From the NCBI RefSeq assembly GCF_004348995.1, contig NZ_SMKQ01000029.1:1-59643 (forward strand): a stretch of DNA of 59,643 nt, written 5' to 3'. The position numbers and the translations under genes are program-made. The notes beneath the pieces are model-generated. The model had not been told where the DNA came from and made no database searches. It worked only from the letters and a program-made list of their open reading frames with translations. The stretch is from Nonomuraea terrae. Its GTDB lineage: Bacteria; Actinomycetota; Actinomycetes; Streptosporangiales; Streptosporangiaceae. Positions 24,841 to 34,524 of this stretch are shown piece by piece (position 1 is the first letter of the stretch; each line of letters begins with the position of its first letter).

Positions 24841-25760
24841 CGGTTCACCTCCGGCTTCGGCTGGCGGGGCAGCACCCGGGCGGCCAGGCCGCCGCCGCGC
24901 ACCAGCCGCACGGCGTCGGAGCCGAAGCGCCGCTCCAGCCTGCCCTGCAGGAACGTGGCGACGGCGGTCATCAGCATGTACCACAGGCTCGCCACGATCA
25001 GCAGCTCCATGATCAGGTTGTTGGCCTTGTAGATCTGGCTGGCGTTGGTCATCAGGTCGTGCCCGGCGACGACGTAGACCAGCGAGGTGGTCTTCAGCAT
25101 CGAGATGAACTCGTTGCCGGTGGGCGGGATGATGATCCGCAGCGCCTGCGGCAGCACGATGACCCGCATCCGCTTGCCGGGCGTCATGCCCAGCGCGTAC
25201 GCGGCCTCGCTCTGACCCCGGTCGACGGCCTGGATACCGGCGCGGACGGTCTCGGCGAAGTACGCCGCGAGGTTCAGCCCGAGGCCCAGCATCGCCGAGG
25301 TGAAGCCGGTCATCACCTGGTTGGTGTCCCACTTGAGCCCGATCATGGTGAACGGGATCTTCAGGATCAGCTCGGGGAACAGGAACGCCAGGTTGTACCA
25401 GAAGATGAGCTGCACCAGCACGGGCGTGCCGCGGAAGAACCAGATGTAGAGCGTGGCCAGCCACTGGAGCACCGGGTTGTGCGACAGCCGCATGACGGCC
25501 AGGAACACGCCGAGCACCAGGCCGAGCACGGTGGCCAGGATCGAGATCTCGATGGTGACCACGATCCCGCTGAGGATGAGCGGGTGGAACAGGTGGTCCC
25601 ACACCGCGCCCCAGTCGAGCCGGGGGTTGGCCACGACGAGGCCGACCAGCCAGCCGCACACAGCCAGGGCGGCCAGGCCCGCGAGCCAGCGCCCCCAGTG
25701 CCACGTCCGCGTGACCGGGACGGCCTCGCCCGACGGGCCGATGATCGGTTCGGTACGCAC
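24837..25760 (-). CDS. Amino-acid ABC transporter permease (HisM/GlnP type)
   Basis: A 307-residue membrane protein of the polar amino-acid uptake family. It shows [34 protein letters not shown] and the EAA-like loop [21 protein letters not shown] 30-residue soluble N-terminal tail precedes the first segment, and an extra segment lies before the core. It starts at GTG 25760, six bases after the binding-protein stop, with no strong ribosome site, so translation is likely coupled. Confidence 0.93.
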   Translation of the reverse strand: MRTEPIIGPSGEAVPVTRTWHWGRWLAGLAALAVCGWLVGLVVANPRLDWGAVWDHLFHPLILSGIVVTIEISILATVLGLVLGVFLAVMRLSHNPVLQWLATLYIWFFRGTPVLVQLIFWYNLAFLFPELILKIPFTMIGLKWDTNQVMTGFTSAMLGLGLNLAAYFAETVRAGIQAVDRGQSEAAYALGMTPGKRMRVIVLPQALRIIIPPTGNEFISMLKTTSLVYVVAGHDLMTNASQIYKANNLIMELLIVASLWYMLMTAVATFLQGRLERRFGSDAVRLVRGGGLAARVLPRQPKPEVNR

Positions 25761-25766
25761 GTCCGG

Positions 25767-26714
25767 CTACTCCCCGTTGACCAGGGCGGACTCGATCGCC
25801 AGCTGCTCCAGGTCCCACGCGGCGAGGATCTTGCCGTACTCGCCGCTCTTGATCAGCGCGTCGAGCGCGTCACGGACGGCCTCGATCAGCTCCTTGTTGT
25901 CGGGGTGCAGCGCGATGCCCCACAGCGCCTCGGTGCCGGCGATGGACAGCGCCTCCGTCCCGGTCTTCGGGTCACCCGCCTTGTAGGCGGCGACCACGTA
26001 GTCGGTGATGTTGGCCTGCGCGCGGCCGTTGCTGACCTGGAGCAGCGCCTCCTGGTCGCCGGCGAACTTGAGGATGTCGAGCCCCTTCTCGCCGTTCTTC
26101 TCGCAGTCGGCGTGGGTCTGCTCGGCCAGCGCCAGCGACGAGCCGTTGTCGACCACGGAGACCGTCCTGCCGCACAGGTCGGCCGGGGTCTTGATGGCCT
26201 CGGGGTTGCCCTTCTCGACCAGCATCCCGGCGCCGGCCTTGACGTAGTCGACGAAGGTGACGTTCGTGCGCCGTTCGGCGGTGTCGGAGACCGATGACAT
26301 GAGGATGTCGTAGCGGCCGGTGATGATGCCGGGGATCTGGGAGTTGAACTCCTCGTCGGTGATGTGCAGCGAGACGCCGAGCTTCCTCGCGAGGGCGCGG
26401 CCCAGCGACGGGTCGAGCCCGATGGCGGTCGTGCCGTCGGAGCCGATCATGTTCATCGGCGGGTAGCCGAGCGAGGTGGTCATCTTCAGGCCCTCGGCCC
26501 TGACGTCGGCGGGCAGCCTGGCGTTCAGCGCGGGGTCGGCGGCGATCGCGTTGACCACCGCGGCGGCCTTGTCCTCGGCGGGCGCCTGGACCTGCGCGGC
26601 CGGCTGCGCGCTCTTGCTCGCGGGGGCGGCCGGGTCGGCGTTGAGCGACTGGGCACCGCACGCCGTACCGGCCAGACAGGCGAGCAGCAGGGGGATGACG
26701 ATCCTGATCTTCAA
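25767..26714 (-). CDS. Amino-acid ABC transporter substrate-binding lipoprotein
   Basis: A 315-residue family-3 binding protein. The lipoprotein signal has its Cys at residue 19 (LAGTAC), then an Ala/Pro-rich linker to about 50. The core reads [34 protein letters not shown] and [20 protein letters not shown]. The start is a TTG at 26714 with AAGGAG ten bases upstream. It lies 30 bases after the amidohydrolase gene, so the imported compound is probably a substrate for that enzyme. Confidence 0.92.
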   Translation of the reverse strand: MKIRIVIPLLLACLAGTACGAQSLNADPAAPASKSAQPAAQVQAPAEDKAAAVVNAIAADPALNARLPADVRAEGLKMTTSLGYPPMNMIGSDGTTAIGLDPSLGRALARKLGVSLHITDEEFNSQIPGIITGRYDILMSSVSDTAERRTNVTFVDYVKAGAGMLVEKGNPEAIKTPADLCGRTVSVVDNGSSLALAEQTHADCEKNGEKGLDILKFAGDQEALLQVSNGRAQANITDYVVAAYKAGDPKTGTEALSIAGTEALWGIALHPDNKELIEAVRDALDALIKSGEYGKILAAWDLEQLAIESALVNGE

Positions 26715-26743
26715 GGTGGGGGGTCTCCTTAGGGTGGATCGTT

Positions 26744-28315
26744 TCAGGGGGATCGCTGCCAGCGGATCTCGCCGCCGACGACGGTGGCCAGCACCTTGGT
26801 GCGGGCGATGGCGTCGAGGTCCGACGCGAAGGGGTCGGTGTCCACGGCGACGAGGTCGGCGAGCCGTCCGGGGGTGAGCAGGCCCTTGCGGCCCTCTTCC
26901 CCCGCCGCGTACGCCGAGCCGAGGGTGTGCGCGCGCAGCGCCTCGCCGACGCCGAGCCGCTGCTCCGGCTGCCAGCCGCCGGGCGGCGTGCCGTCCGGCC
27001 TGGTACGGGTCACCGCGGCGTGCAGCGCGGCGAACGGGTTCGGGTGCTCGACCGGCGCGTCGGAGCCGAACGCCAGCGGGACGCCCGCGTTCAGCATCGT
27101 GCGCCAGGCGTAGGAGGCCAGGTCCTGCCCGGCGAGCAGGGCGGAGACCAGGTCCATGTCGCTGGTGCAGTGGACCGGCTGCATGGACGCGACGATGCCG
27201 AGCCGGGCCATCCTGGTGATGTCCTCGCGGCGGACGTGCTGCGCGTGCTCGATGCGGAACCGCAGGCCCGGGGGCAGGCCGGCCTCCTCGTAGGCGTCGA
27301 CCACCAGCCGGTTGGCCCGATCGCCGATGGCGTGCGTGGCCACCGCGATCCCGGCGCCCGCGGCGGTGCGGACCAGCTTCACCAGCTCGTCGTACGGCGT
27401 GACGGCGATGCCGTGGTTGCCCTCGTCGCCGGCGAACCCCTCGATCATGTGGCAGGTGTGCGAGCCGAGGGCACCGTCGCTGAACAGCTTCACCGGGCCG
27501 GTGCGGAACCAGTCGTCGCCCTCCCCGGTGCGGCGGCCCTCCTCGACCGCGGCCTCCAGGTGTTCGGCCGGGATCGCCTTGTGCACCCGCAGTTTCAGCT
27601 CACCGGCGTCGCGCAGGCGCAGGTAGGCGGCGCGGCAGTCCTCGCCGTCGATGTCGTGCACGCTGGTCAGGCCGAGCGCCAGCAGGTCCTCCTGCGCGGC
27701 GCGCAGCTCGTCCACCAGCTCGCCCGCGGTCATCAGGTCGCGCAGCGGGTACGACGCCGACTCGCGCAGGATGCCGGTCGGCTCGCCGTGCTCGTCGCGG
27801 ACGATCTGGCCGCCCACCGGGTCGGGGGTGGTGCGGTCGACGCCGACCATGCGCAGGGCGAGCGAGTTGGCCCACACGGTGTGTCCGTCCACGCTCGGCA
27901 GCGCGGCGGGCCGGTCGGGGCAGACCGAGTCGAGCGCGTGCCGGTCGGGCTGCACCGGGCGTTCCCACTGGTTGCTGTTCCACCGCCCGCCGAAGAGCCA
28001 GGCCCCGGGCGCGAGGCGGGCGGCGTGCGCGGCGATAGCGGCCAGCGCCTCGTCCAGCGAACGGGCGTGGCGCAGGTCGACCTGGCTGCGTTCGCGGGCG
28101 TAGTTGGCGGTGTGGATGTGGGCGTCGTACAGGCCGGGGATGACGGCGGCGCCGTCCAGGTCCACCAGCTCGGCGCCGGTGCCGGCGGCGGCGCGCACCT
28201 CGGCCTCGGTGCCGACCGCGGTGATCTCCTCGCCGTCCGCGGCCAGCGCCTCGGCCGGCGGGCGTACGGGATCACCGGTGTGGATTCTGGCGTTCCTGAA
28301 GACGCGGATGGTCAT
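26744..28315 (-). CDS. Amidohydrolase (amidohydrolase-3/YtcJ type)
   Basis: A 523-residue metal-dependent hydrolase. The metal site is marked by DAHIHT (about residue 60), ATHAIGD, RIEHAQH and FGSDAPVEHPNP. Arrangement and length match YtcJ-like amidohydrolases, which cleave amide bonds of diverse small molecules. The start is ATG 28315 with AAAGG five bases upstream; the frame continues to 28396 but without support. It leads an operon with an amino-acid ABC importer and faces a divergent LysR gene, so it probably releases an amino acid or amine from an imported amide. Substrate unknown. Confidence 0.88.
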   Translation of the reverse strand: MTIRVFRNARIHTGDPVRPPAEALAADGEEITAVGTEAEVRAAAGTGAELVDLDGAAVIPGLYDAHIHTANYARERSQVDLRHARSLDEALAAIAAHAARLAPGAWLFGGRWNSNQWERPVQPDRHALDSVCPDRPAALPSVDGHTVWANSLALRMVGVDRTTPDPVGGQIVRDEHGEPTGILRESASYPLRDLMTAGELVDELRAAQEDLLALGLTSVHDIDGEDCRAAYLRLRDAGELKLRVHKAIPAEHLEAAVEEGRRTGEGDDWFRTGPVKLFSDGALGSHTCHMIEGFAGDEGNHGIAVTPYDELVKLVRTAAGAGIAVATHAIGDRANRLVVDAYEEAGLPPGLRFRIEHAQHVRREDITRMARLGIVASMQPVHCTSDMDLVSALLAGQDLASYAWRTMLNAGVPLAFGSDAPVEHPNPFAALHAAVTRTRPDGTPPGGWQPEQRLGVGEALRAHTLGSAYAAGEEGRKGLLTPGRLADLVAVDTDPFASDLDAIARTKVLATVVGGEIRWQRSP

Positions 28316-28419
28316 GCGGGCCTTTCGCTCGAACGGTGGCATCACTGTAAAGCGCCTCACACTAAAGTCTGAAGCGGGTGATATACGACATTTCATGCTC
28401 CTGAGGTGAAGGAATTCTT

Positions 28420-29319
28420 ATGCTCAAGCCGGAACACCTGAGGACGCTGACCGAGGTGATCCGGCGCGGTTCCTTCGCCGCCGCCGCCAACCGGCTCGGC
28501 TACACCGCCTCCGCGGTCTCCCAGCAGATGGCCGTGCTGGAGCGCAAGACCGGGGTGCGGCTGTTCCACCGCTCGGCCCGCAGGGTGCTGCCGACCAGCG
28601 CGGCCGAGGTGATGGCGCGGCACGCCGCGATCGTGCTGGCCGACATGGACCGGATGCTCGCCGCCGTGGAGCGGGCGCACCGGAACACCGAGCAGGAGAT
28701 CCGGCTCGGGGTCTTCCCCAGCTTCGGCCTGACCGTGCTGCCCGGCCTGCTGCGCGAGATGGAGCCGGAGGACCGCGCGGGCTTCAGGGTCTCGGTGGCC
28801 GAGCCGTCGCAGCTCATCCCCGGTCTCGGCGTCGGCGGCGAGCTGGACGCGGCGATCGTCTACCAGGTGGGCGACTCCGGCCTGTCCTGGCCGTCGTCGG
28901 TGCGGCGGCGATGGCTCGGCGAGGACCCGTTCAAGGTCGTGCTGCCCCGCTCGTGGCCCAGCCTCGCGCCGTACGAGGTGGCGCAGCTCGTGGACCTGCC
29001 GTGGATCATGCACCACCCGGCCAGCAGCGACGCGTCCGTCCTCGACGGGGTCTTCGCCCGCTGGGACCTGCACCCGCGCGTGGTCGGCCACTCCGACGAC
29101 CTCAGCGCGACGCTGGCGATGGTCGGCGCGTCGCTGGGCGCGGCGCTCATCCCCGAGCTGGCGCTGCGCGGCCGGCCCGAGGACGTCGTCGTGGCCGACG
29201 TGCCGTGGCTGAACGTCAGCCGCAGCATCTTCGCGCTCTACCTGCCCGACCGCGAGAGCGCCCGGCTACGCCTGCTGTTCGACGCCCTGGTCGGCGGCAT
29301 GGTCGGCGCCTGCCCCTGA
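28420..29319 (+). CDS. LysR-family transcriptional regulator
   Basis: A 299-residue regulator. The winged helix-turn-helix occupies residues 1-60 (SFAAAANRLGYTASAVSQQM), followed by a linker helix and the effector-binding domain (IRLGVFPSFGLTVLPGLLRE). GAAGGA lies just before the ATG. It is divergent from the amidohydrolase/amino-acid ABC operon and is its likely activator. The intergenic 104 bases are relatively AT-rich and should hold its binding sites. Its 3' end overlaps the TetR gene on the other strand by 54 bases. Confidence 0.92.
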   Translation: MLKPEHLRTLTEVIRRGSFAAAANRLGYTASAVSQQMAVLERKTGVRLFHRSARRVLPTSAAEVMARHAAIVLADMDRMLAAVERAHRNTEQEIRLGVFPSFGLTVLPGLLREMEPEDRAGFRVSVAEPSQLIPGLGVGGELDAAIVYQVGDSGLSWPSSVRRRWLGEDPFKVVLPRSWPSLAPYEVAQLVDLPWIMHHPASSDASVLDGVFARWDLHPRVVGHSDDLSATLAMVGASLGAALIPELALRGRPEDVVVADVPWLNVSRSIFALYLPDRESARLRLLFDALVGGMVGACP

Positions 29320-29946
29320 CCGGGCGGACTTGAGCAGCCGCAGCGCGCCGCGCGACAGGGCCACCAGGATGTCGGCGGCCTCGTCGAGGTCGGGGTAGCG
29401 GCCTTCCAGGTGACCCATCGCGAGTGCGTTGGTGGCCGCGTTGATGCCGTCGGCGATCATCTCCAGGCGGCGCCGGTCGCGCTCGTTGTCGGCGGTGTAG
29501 CCGAGCGCGGCCAGGTCGGCGGCGTGGTGCTCGCGGTAGGCCGCGGCCGTCTCGGCGGCGAACTCGCGCAATGAGGACGACGGGTCGTGCCGGGCCCTGA
29601 CCTGGATGCGCAGCAGCTCGGGATGCCGGCAGATGGCCTCCAGCGGGATGCGGAACGTCTCGCGGTGGCGTTCGAGGTCGTCGGGGTGCTCGCGGGCCTG
29701 GCGCCGCGCCTCCCGCATCGACTTGCGCAGCCGCTCCCCGCCCTCCTCGGCGAGCACCCGCAGCAGCTCCTGCCGGTCCTTGAAGTGCACGTAGAAGCTG
29801 GACTGCGCGATGCCGGCGGCCTTGGCGACCTTGACCGTCGTCAGGCCCGCCTCGCCCTCGGCGTCGAGGATCGAGAGGGCGGCGCGGATGAGCCTGCGCC
29901 TGGTCAGGTCCTTGGCCTCGCTCCTGCTGAGCTGTGTGCTGGTCAC
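29266..29946 (-). CDS. TetR-family transcriptional regulator
   Basis: A 226-residue repressor. The helix-turn-helix is GLTTVKVAKAAGIAQSSFYV within residues 35-65, followed by HFKDRQELLRVL. The rest is the helical ligand-binding domain. GTG 29946 is preceded by GAGAGGAC. The 3' end overlaps the LysR gene tail to tail by 54 bases. The gene is divergent from a peptide-type ABC operon, and a perfect 26-bp palindrome in the 120-base gap is the expected operator. The ligand may be the transported compound or an acyl-CoA, since an acyl-CoA dehydrogenase ends the operon. Confidence 0.92.
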   Translation of the reverse strand: MTSTQLSRSEAKDLTRRRLIRAALSILDAEGEAGLTTVKVAKAAGIAQSSFYVHFKDRQELLRVLAEEGGERLRKSMREARRQAREHPDDLERHRETFRIPLEAICRHPELLRIQVRARHDPSSSLREFAAETAAAYREHHAADLAALGYTADNERDRRRLEMIADGINAATNALAMGHLEGRYPDLDEAADILVALSRGALRLLKSARSGAGADHAADQGVEQQA

Positions 29947-30006
29947 GGCAGTCCTCTCCCTACATCGACCCCCGGATAACGATTGTCCCGCGACACTTGT
30001 GCGCTT

Positions 30007-30032
30007 TTTCACCGATAGTACTATCGGTGAAA
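30007..30032. promoter_or_regulatory. Perfect 26-bp palindrome, probable TetR operator
   Basis: The half-site TTTCACCGATAGT is followed immediately by its exact reverse complement. It is centred at 30019.5, between the TetR gene start (29946, minus) and the lipoprotein start (30067, plus). Size and symmetry are those of a TetR-family dimer or double-dimer operator. Confidence 0.85.
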
Positions 30033-30066
30033 TTGCTCTCGGGGGATCTACCGGGAGGAGGCGTGG

Positions 30067-31692
30067 ATGAGACGCTGGAGGACTCCGGCCGTTCTGCTGC
30101 TGGCCGCCACGGTGATGCTGGCGTGCAGCGGGCAACGGCCGACCGAGACCCCGCAGGCCGGCACGGCGCCCGGCGCTACGGGACCGACTCAGGGCGGACG
30201 CCTGGTGTACGGGCTCAGCGCCGACGGCAACGGATTCAACCCGATCACCGACCAGTTCGCCGTACAGAGCTACAGCATGACAACTCCGATCATCGAACCC
30301 CTGGTGAGCGTGGACGCAGGCGGCGACTGGAAGCCGTACCTGGCCGAGTCGCTCACTCCCAACGAGACGTACGACGAGTGGACGATCAAGGTCAGGCCGG
30401 GCATCACCTTCTCCGACGGCACCGCCCTGACCGGTGAGATCGTCAAGAACAACCTGGAGGCGCAGAAGGCCTCGCCGCTCACCGCGGCGGCGCTGGCGCC
30501 GGTGACCGCGATCGAGCTGGCCGACCCGAGCACCGTACGGGTCAAGCTGCGTCAGCCCTGGGTCGCCTTCCCCTACCAACTGTCCGCCCAGATCGGCATG
30601 ATCGTGCCGCCGTCCTCGCTGGCCGACCCCAAGGCGGCCAGTCTCAAGCCGGTGGGCACCGGGCCGTTCGTCTTCAAGGAGTACGTGCCGGACAACCGCA
30701 TGGTCGTCACGCGCAACCCCGACTACTGGCGGCAGGGCCTGCCGTACCTGGACGAGATCGAGTTCCGCATCCTGCCCGACAGCCAGACCCGGGCGCAGAC
30801 CCTCGAATCCGGCGGCATCGACGCCATGGGCACCAACCGCGACGAGGACGTCACCAAGTTCGGCGCCCTGCAGGACGCCTACACCGTGCACCGCGCGGAG
30901 GGCATGTCAGTGGCCGAGTACGTCTTCCTGCTCAACACCGCCGCGGCCCCGCTCGACGACGTGCGGGTGCGCCGGGCGCTGGCCCACGCCCTCGACCGCG
31001 ACACCATCATCAAGACCCTGCGCGGCGGCCTCAACGAACCCGCCGACGGGCCGTGGTCGAAGGACTCCGAGTGGTACGTCGAAGGCGGCTACCCCGGCTA
31101 CGACCTGGCCAAGGCCACCGCGCTCGTCCAGGAGGTCGAGGCGGCCAAGGGCCCCATCCGCTTCGAGACGATCTCCACCCCCGACCCCAACACCATGCAG
31201 CTCGTCGAGCTGTGCCAGGACATGTGGCGCAAGGCCGGCATCGAGGTGTCGATCCGGCAGGCCGACCAGGCCGACCTGATCAACCGGGCGCTCACCGGCG
31301 ACTTCCGCGCCACCGTCTGGACGTCGTTCTCCGCCGCCGACCCCGACGGCGAGTACAACGCGCTGCACCAGGCGTTCTCCCGGCCGCTCGGCGAGATCTC
31401 GCTCAACCCCACCAGACTCAAGGACAAGGAGCTCAGCGACGCCCTCGACGCCGGCCGGGTCACCCCGGACGAGGCCGCGCGCAAGGAGGCGTACGCGACC
31501 GTGCAGCGGCGGCTGCGCGACCAGATGCCGATCCTGTTCATCGACCACCTCGACACCGGGTCCGTGATCGCCAGGAGCAAGGTGCGCGGCATCGGCGAGC
31601 ACACGCTGCCCGACGGCGAGAAGGGCCGGCCGCTGACCGGCTCGCCGATCCCGTACCACCCGTTCACCCAGATCTGGGTCAGCGAACGATGA
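30067..31692 (+). CDS. Dipeptide/oligopeptide-type ABC substrate-binding lipoprotein (SBP family 5)
   Basis: A 541-residue family-5 binding protein. The signal ends at Cys20 (VMLAC), followed by a Thr/Pro/Gly linker. The core shows ITDQFAVQSYSMTTPIIEPL, the YDEWTIKVRPGITFSDGTAL block that marks the family, and VRRALAHALDRDTII. It is anchored outside the membrane. GGAGGAGG precedes the ATG. It overlaps the next permease by four bases. Family-5 proteins bind peptides, but also nickel, opines, and glycosides, so the ligand is open. Confidence 0.93.
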   Translation: MRRWRTPAVLLLAATVMLACSGQRPTETPQAGTAPGATGPTQGGRLVYGLSADGNGFNPITDQFAVQSYSMTTPIIEPLVSVDAGGDWKPYLAESLTPNETYDEWTIKVRPGITFSDGTALTGEIVKNNLEAQKASPLTAAALAPVTAIELADPSTVRVKLRQPWVAFPYQLSAQIGMIVPPSSLADPKAASLKPVGTGPFVFKEYVPDNRMVVTRNPDYWRQGLPYLDEIEFRILPDSQTRAQTLESGGIDAMGTNRDEDVTKFGALQDAYTVHRAEGMSVAEYVFLLNTAAAPLDDVRVRRALAHALDRDTIIKTLRGGLNEPADGPWSKDSEWYVEGGYPGYDLAKATALVQEVEAAKGPIRFETISTPDPNTMQLVELCQDMWRKAGIEVSIRQADQADLINRALTGDFRATVWTSFSAADPDGEYNALHQAFSRPLGEISLNPTRLKDKELSDALDAGRVTPDEAARKEAYATVQRRLRDQMPILFIDHLDTGSVIARSKVRGIGEHTLPDGEKGRPLTGSPIPYHPFTQIWVSER

Positions 31693-32627
31693 TCATCCTC
31701 CACCGGCTGGTCCGGCTCGTGGTGGTGCTGCTCGTGGTGACCTTCCTGTCGTACGCCCTGCTCAACCTGCTGCCCGGCGACCCGGTCACGCAGATCCTGG
31801 GCATGTCGGCGACGGAGGAGAGCCGCGAGCAGCTCCGCCGGGAGCTGGGGCTGGACCAGCCCCTCTTCGTGCGCTACCTCGACTGGCTCGGCGGGCTCCT
31901 CACCGGCGACTTCGGCGAGTCGTACATCACCCGGATGTCCGTCGGCGCCGAGCTGGCCGAACGCCTGCCGGTCACCCTGGAACTGCTGATCGCCGCGGAG
32001 ATCGTCGCGCTGGGCCTGGCCGTCCCGCTGGGCGTGGCCGCCGCCCGCCGCGCCGGCCGCGCCCTGGACCAGGCGCTCACCGCACTCAGCTTCGCGCTGC
32101 TGTCGACCCCCGTGTTCGTGCTCGGCGTGCTGCTGATCCTGATCTTCGCGGTCACCTGGAACGTGCTGCCCGCGACCGGCTGGACGTCCCTCTCCGTCGA
32201 CCTCGGCTGGAACCTCACCTCGGTCATCCTGCCCGCGATCACGCTCGGCTGCGGCCAGCTCGCGGTGTACGCGCGGCTGCTGCGTACCGACCTGATCGCG
32301 ACCCTGCAGGAGGACTACATCATCCTCGCCCGCGCCCGCGGCCTGTCGCCCCGCCGCATCATGTGGCGGCACGCCCTGCGCCCGTCCGCGATCAGCCTGA
32401 TCACCGCCATCGGGCTCAACATGGGCGCGCTCATCGGCGGCACCGTGATCATCGAGACGCTCTTCGGCCTGCCGGGCATCGGGCGGCTCATCGTCGACTC
32501 CATCTTTTCCCGCGACTACCTGACGGTTCAGGGAGGCGTCGTGCTCATCTCGGTCGGCTACGTGCTGGTCAACTTCGCGGTGGACGTGGTGTACGCCGCC
32601 GTCGATCCCAGGATCCGACGTGCGTAG
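31689..32627 (+). CDS. Peptide-type ABC transporter permease (DppB type)
   Basis: A 312-residue permease. It begins MIILHRLVRLVVVLLVVTFL and shows LLPGDPVTQILG and LGLDQPLFVRYLDWLGGLL, the DppB N-terminal pattern. The conserved loop is ARARGLSPRRIMWRHALRPS. Six membrane segments are visible. The start ATG at 31689 overlaps the previous stop (ATGA), and its stop overlaps the next gene by eight bases, so the operon is tightly coupled. Confidence 0.93.
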   Translation: MIILHRLVRLVVVLLVVTFLSYALLNLLPGDPVTQILGMSATEESREQLRRELGLDQPLFVRYLDWLGGLLTGDFGESYITRMSVGAELAERLPVTLELLIAAEIVALGLAVPLGVAAARRAGRALDQALTALSFALLSTPVFVLGVLLILIFAVTWNVLPATGWTSLSVDLGWNLTSVILPAITLGCGQLAVYARLLRTDLIATLQEDYIILARARGLSPRRIMWRHALRPSAISLITAIGLNMGALIGGTVIIETLFGLPGIGRLIVDSIFSRDYLTVQGGVVLISVGYVLVNFAVDVVYAAVDPRIRRA

Positions 32628-34524
32628 GCGGTTCGGGATCGGCTTCTGGCTCGCCGTCGGCTGGGTCGGGGTGGTGCTCCTCGCCGCCCTCCTGGCCGAC
32701 CTGCTGCCGCTGTACCGCTACGACGAGACGCTGGCCGGGCCGCCGCAGACGGGGCCTAGCTGGTCCCACCCGCTCGGCACCGACGGCCTCGGCCGCGACG
32801 TGCTGAGCCGGATCGTGTACGGAGCCCGCGTCTCGCTCGGCGTCGGCGTCGGCGCCGTCCTGCTCGGCCTGCTCATCGGCGCCCCGCTCGGCATCCTGGC
32901 CGGCTACCGGCGGCGGGCCGCCGACGCGATCATCATGGCGGTCAACGACGTGGCGCTGGCGTTCCCCGCGCTGGTGTTCGCCCTCGCCGTGGTGGCCTTC
33001 GCCGGGGCGAGCCTGCGCAACGTGCTCATCGTGCTCGCGGTGCTCGGGGTGCCGGCGTGGGTCCGGCTCATCCGGGGCGCCACCCTTTCCTTCGCCGAAC
33101 GGGAGTTCGTGCTGGCCGCGCGCGTGCTCGGCACCCGCGACCGGCGCATCCTGTGGCGGGAGATCGTGCCGAACGTCGCGATGCCGGCGGCGTCGTACGC
33201 GTTCATCGGCATGGCCGTGGTCGTCGTCGCAGAAGGGAGCCTGGCGTTCCTCGGCCTGTCGGTGCAGGCGCCCACGCCCACCTGGGGCGGCCTGATCAAC
33301 GAGGGCCGCACGCTCATGGAGACCGCGCCGCACGTCGTGCTCGTCCCCTCGGTGGTCATGTTCCTGACCGTGCTCTCGTTCAACCTGGTGGGCGACCGGC
33401 TGCGCGCGCTGACCGACGTACGGGAGAGCGGCCTGGAGCCGGTGCGGCAGGTGACCGTCTCCCCGATGCCGGTGGCGGAGCACCAGGTCCGCGACACGCT
33501 GCTGCAGGCCGAGGACGTGCGCACCCACTTCGCCACCCCGCGCGGCCTCGTCAAGGCCGTGGACGGCGTCTCCTTCACCCTCGAACGCGGCAGGACCCTG
33601 GCCATCGTCGGCGAGTCGGGGTCGGGCAAGTCCATGCTGATCCGCTCGATCCTCGGCCTGCTGCCCGGCAGCGCCGTCAGAGGCGGCAAGGTCTACCTGT
33701 CGGGCGACGACCTGACCGCGCGCACCCCCGCCGAGATGCGCTCGGTGCTCGGGCCCCGGCTCGGCACCGTGTTCCAGGACCCGATGACCGCGCTGAACCC
33801 GGTGCGCACCATCGGCACGCAGGTCACCGAGCCGCTGCGGGTGCACCGCGGCCTGGGCCGCAAGGAGGCCCACGCCGAGGCCGTGCGGCTGCTGGCCTCG
33901 GTGGGCATCGCCGATCCCGTACGCATGCTGCGCCGTTACCCGCACCAGCTGTCGGGCGGCATGCGGCAGCGGGTGACGATCGCGATGGCGCTGTCGTGCG
34001 GGCCCGACGTGCTCTTCGCCGACGAGCCGACCACCGCGCTGGACGTCACCATCCAGGACCAGGTGCTGCGGCTGCTCCACCAGCTGCGCGAGGAGCACCA
34101 CATGGCCGTGGTGCTGGTCAGCCACGACCTGTCCGTGGTGGCCCGCTGGGCGGACGAGGTCATCGTCATGTACGCCGGCAAGGTCGTCGAACGCGGGCCG
34201 GCCGCCGAGGTGTTCCGCCGGCCGCGGATGCCGTACACGCAGGCCCTGCTGCAGGCGGCGCCGCGGCTGAGCGACCCGGTGCACCACCGGCTGCGGGAGA
34301 TCCCCGGCCGGCCGCCGGACCTCGTCGACCTGCCGCCGGGGTGCTCCTTCCGCCCGCGGTGCGCGTACGCGCAGGACCGGTGCGGGCAGGAGGCACCGCC
34401 GCTGGTCGGCGTCGCCCTGGCCAACGGCGCCCCGGTCAACGGCAGCGGCCACCAGTACGCCTGCTGGTACCCGCGTCCCATCGAGACGGCCATCGCGGAA
34501 GGGGCTGAGAGCAGTGGCAGGTAG
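32620..34524 (+). CDS. Fused permease-ATPase of peptide-type ABC transporter (DppC-DppD)
   Basis: A 634-residue fusion. Residues 1-275 are a DppC-type permease ([20 protein letters not shown], then membrane segments, loop [20 protein letters not shown]). After a short linker, residues 296-625 are a DppD-type ATPase with Walker [10 protein letters not shown], signature [15 protein letters not shown], Walker [13 protein letters not shown], and the C-terminal oligopeptide-transport domain with a Cys cluster ([14 protein letters not shown]). The fusion ties one ATPase half directly to the channel. Start GTG 32620. Such fusions are known in actinomycetes. Confidence 0.9.
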   Translation: MRRRFGIGFWLAVGWVGVVLLAALLADLLPLYRYDETLAGPPQTGPSWSHPLGTDGLGRDVLSRIVYGARVSLGVGVGAVLLGLLIGAPLGILAGYRRRAADAIIMAVNDVALAFPALVFALAVVAFAGASLRNVLIVLAVLGVPAWVRLIRGATLSFAEREFVLAARVLGTRDRRILWREIVPNVAMPAASYAFIGMAVVVVAEGSLAFLGLSVQAPTPTWGGLINEGRTLMETAPHVVLVPSVVMFLTVLSFNLVGDRLRALTDVRESGLEPVRQVTVSPMPVAEHQVRDTLLQAEDVRTHFATPRGLVKAVDGVSFTLERGRTLAIVGESGSGKSMLIRSILGLLPGSAVRGGKVYLSGDDLTARTPAEMRSVLGPRLGTVFQDPMTALNPVRTIGTQVTEPLRVHRGLGRKEAHAEAVRLLASVGIADPVRMLRRYPHQLSGGMRQRVTIAMALSCGPDVLFADEPTTALDVTIQDQVLRLLHQLREEHHMAVVLVSHDLSVVARWADEVIVMYAGKVVERGPAAEVFRRPRMPYTQALLQAAPRLSDPVHHRLREIPGRPPDLVDLPPGCSFRPRCAYAQDRCGQEAPPLVGVALANGAPVNGSGHQYACWYPRPIETAIAEGAESSGR

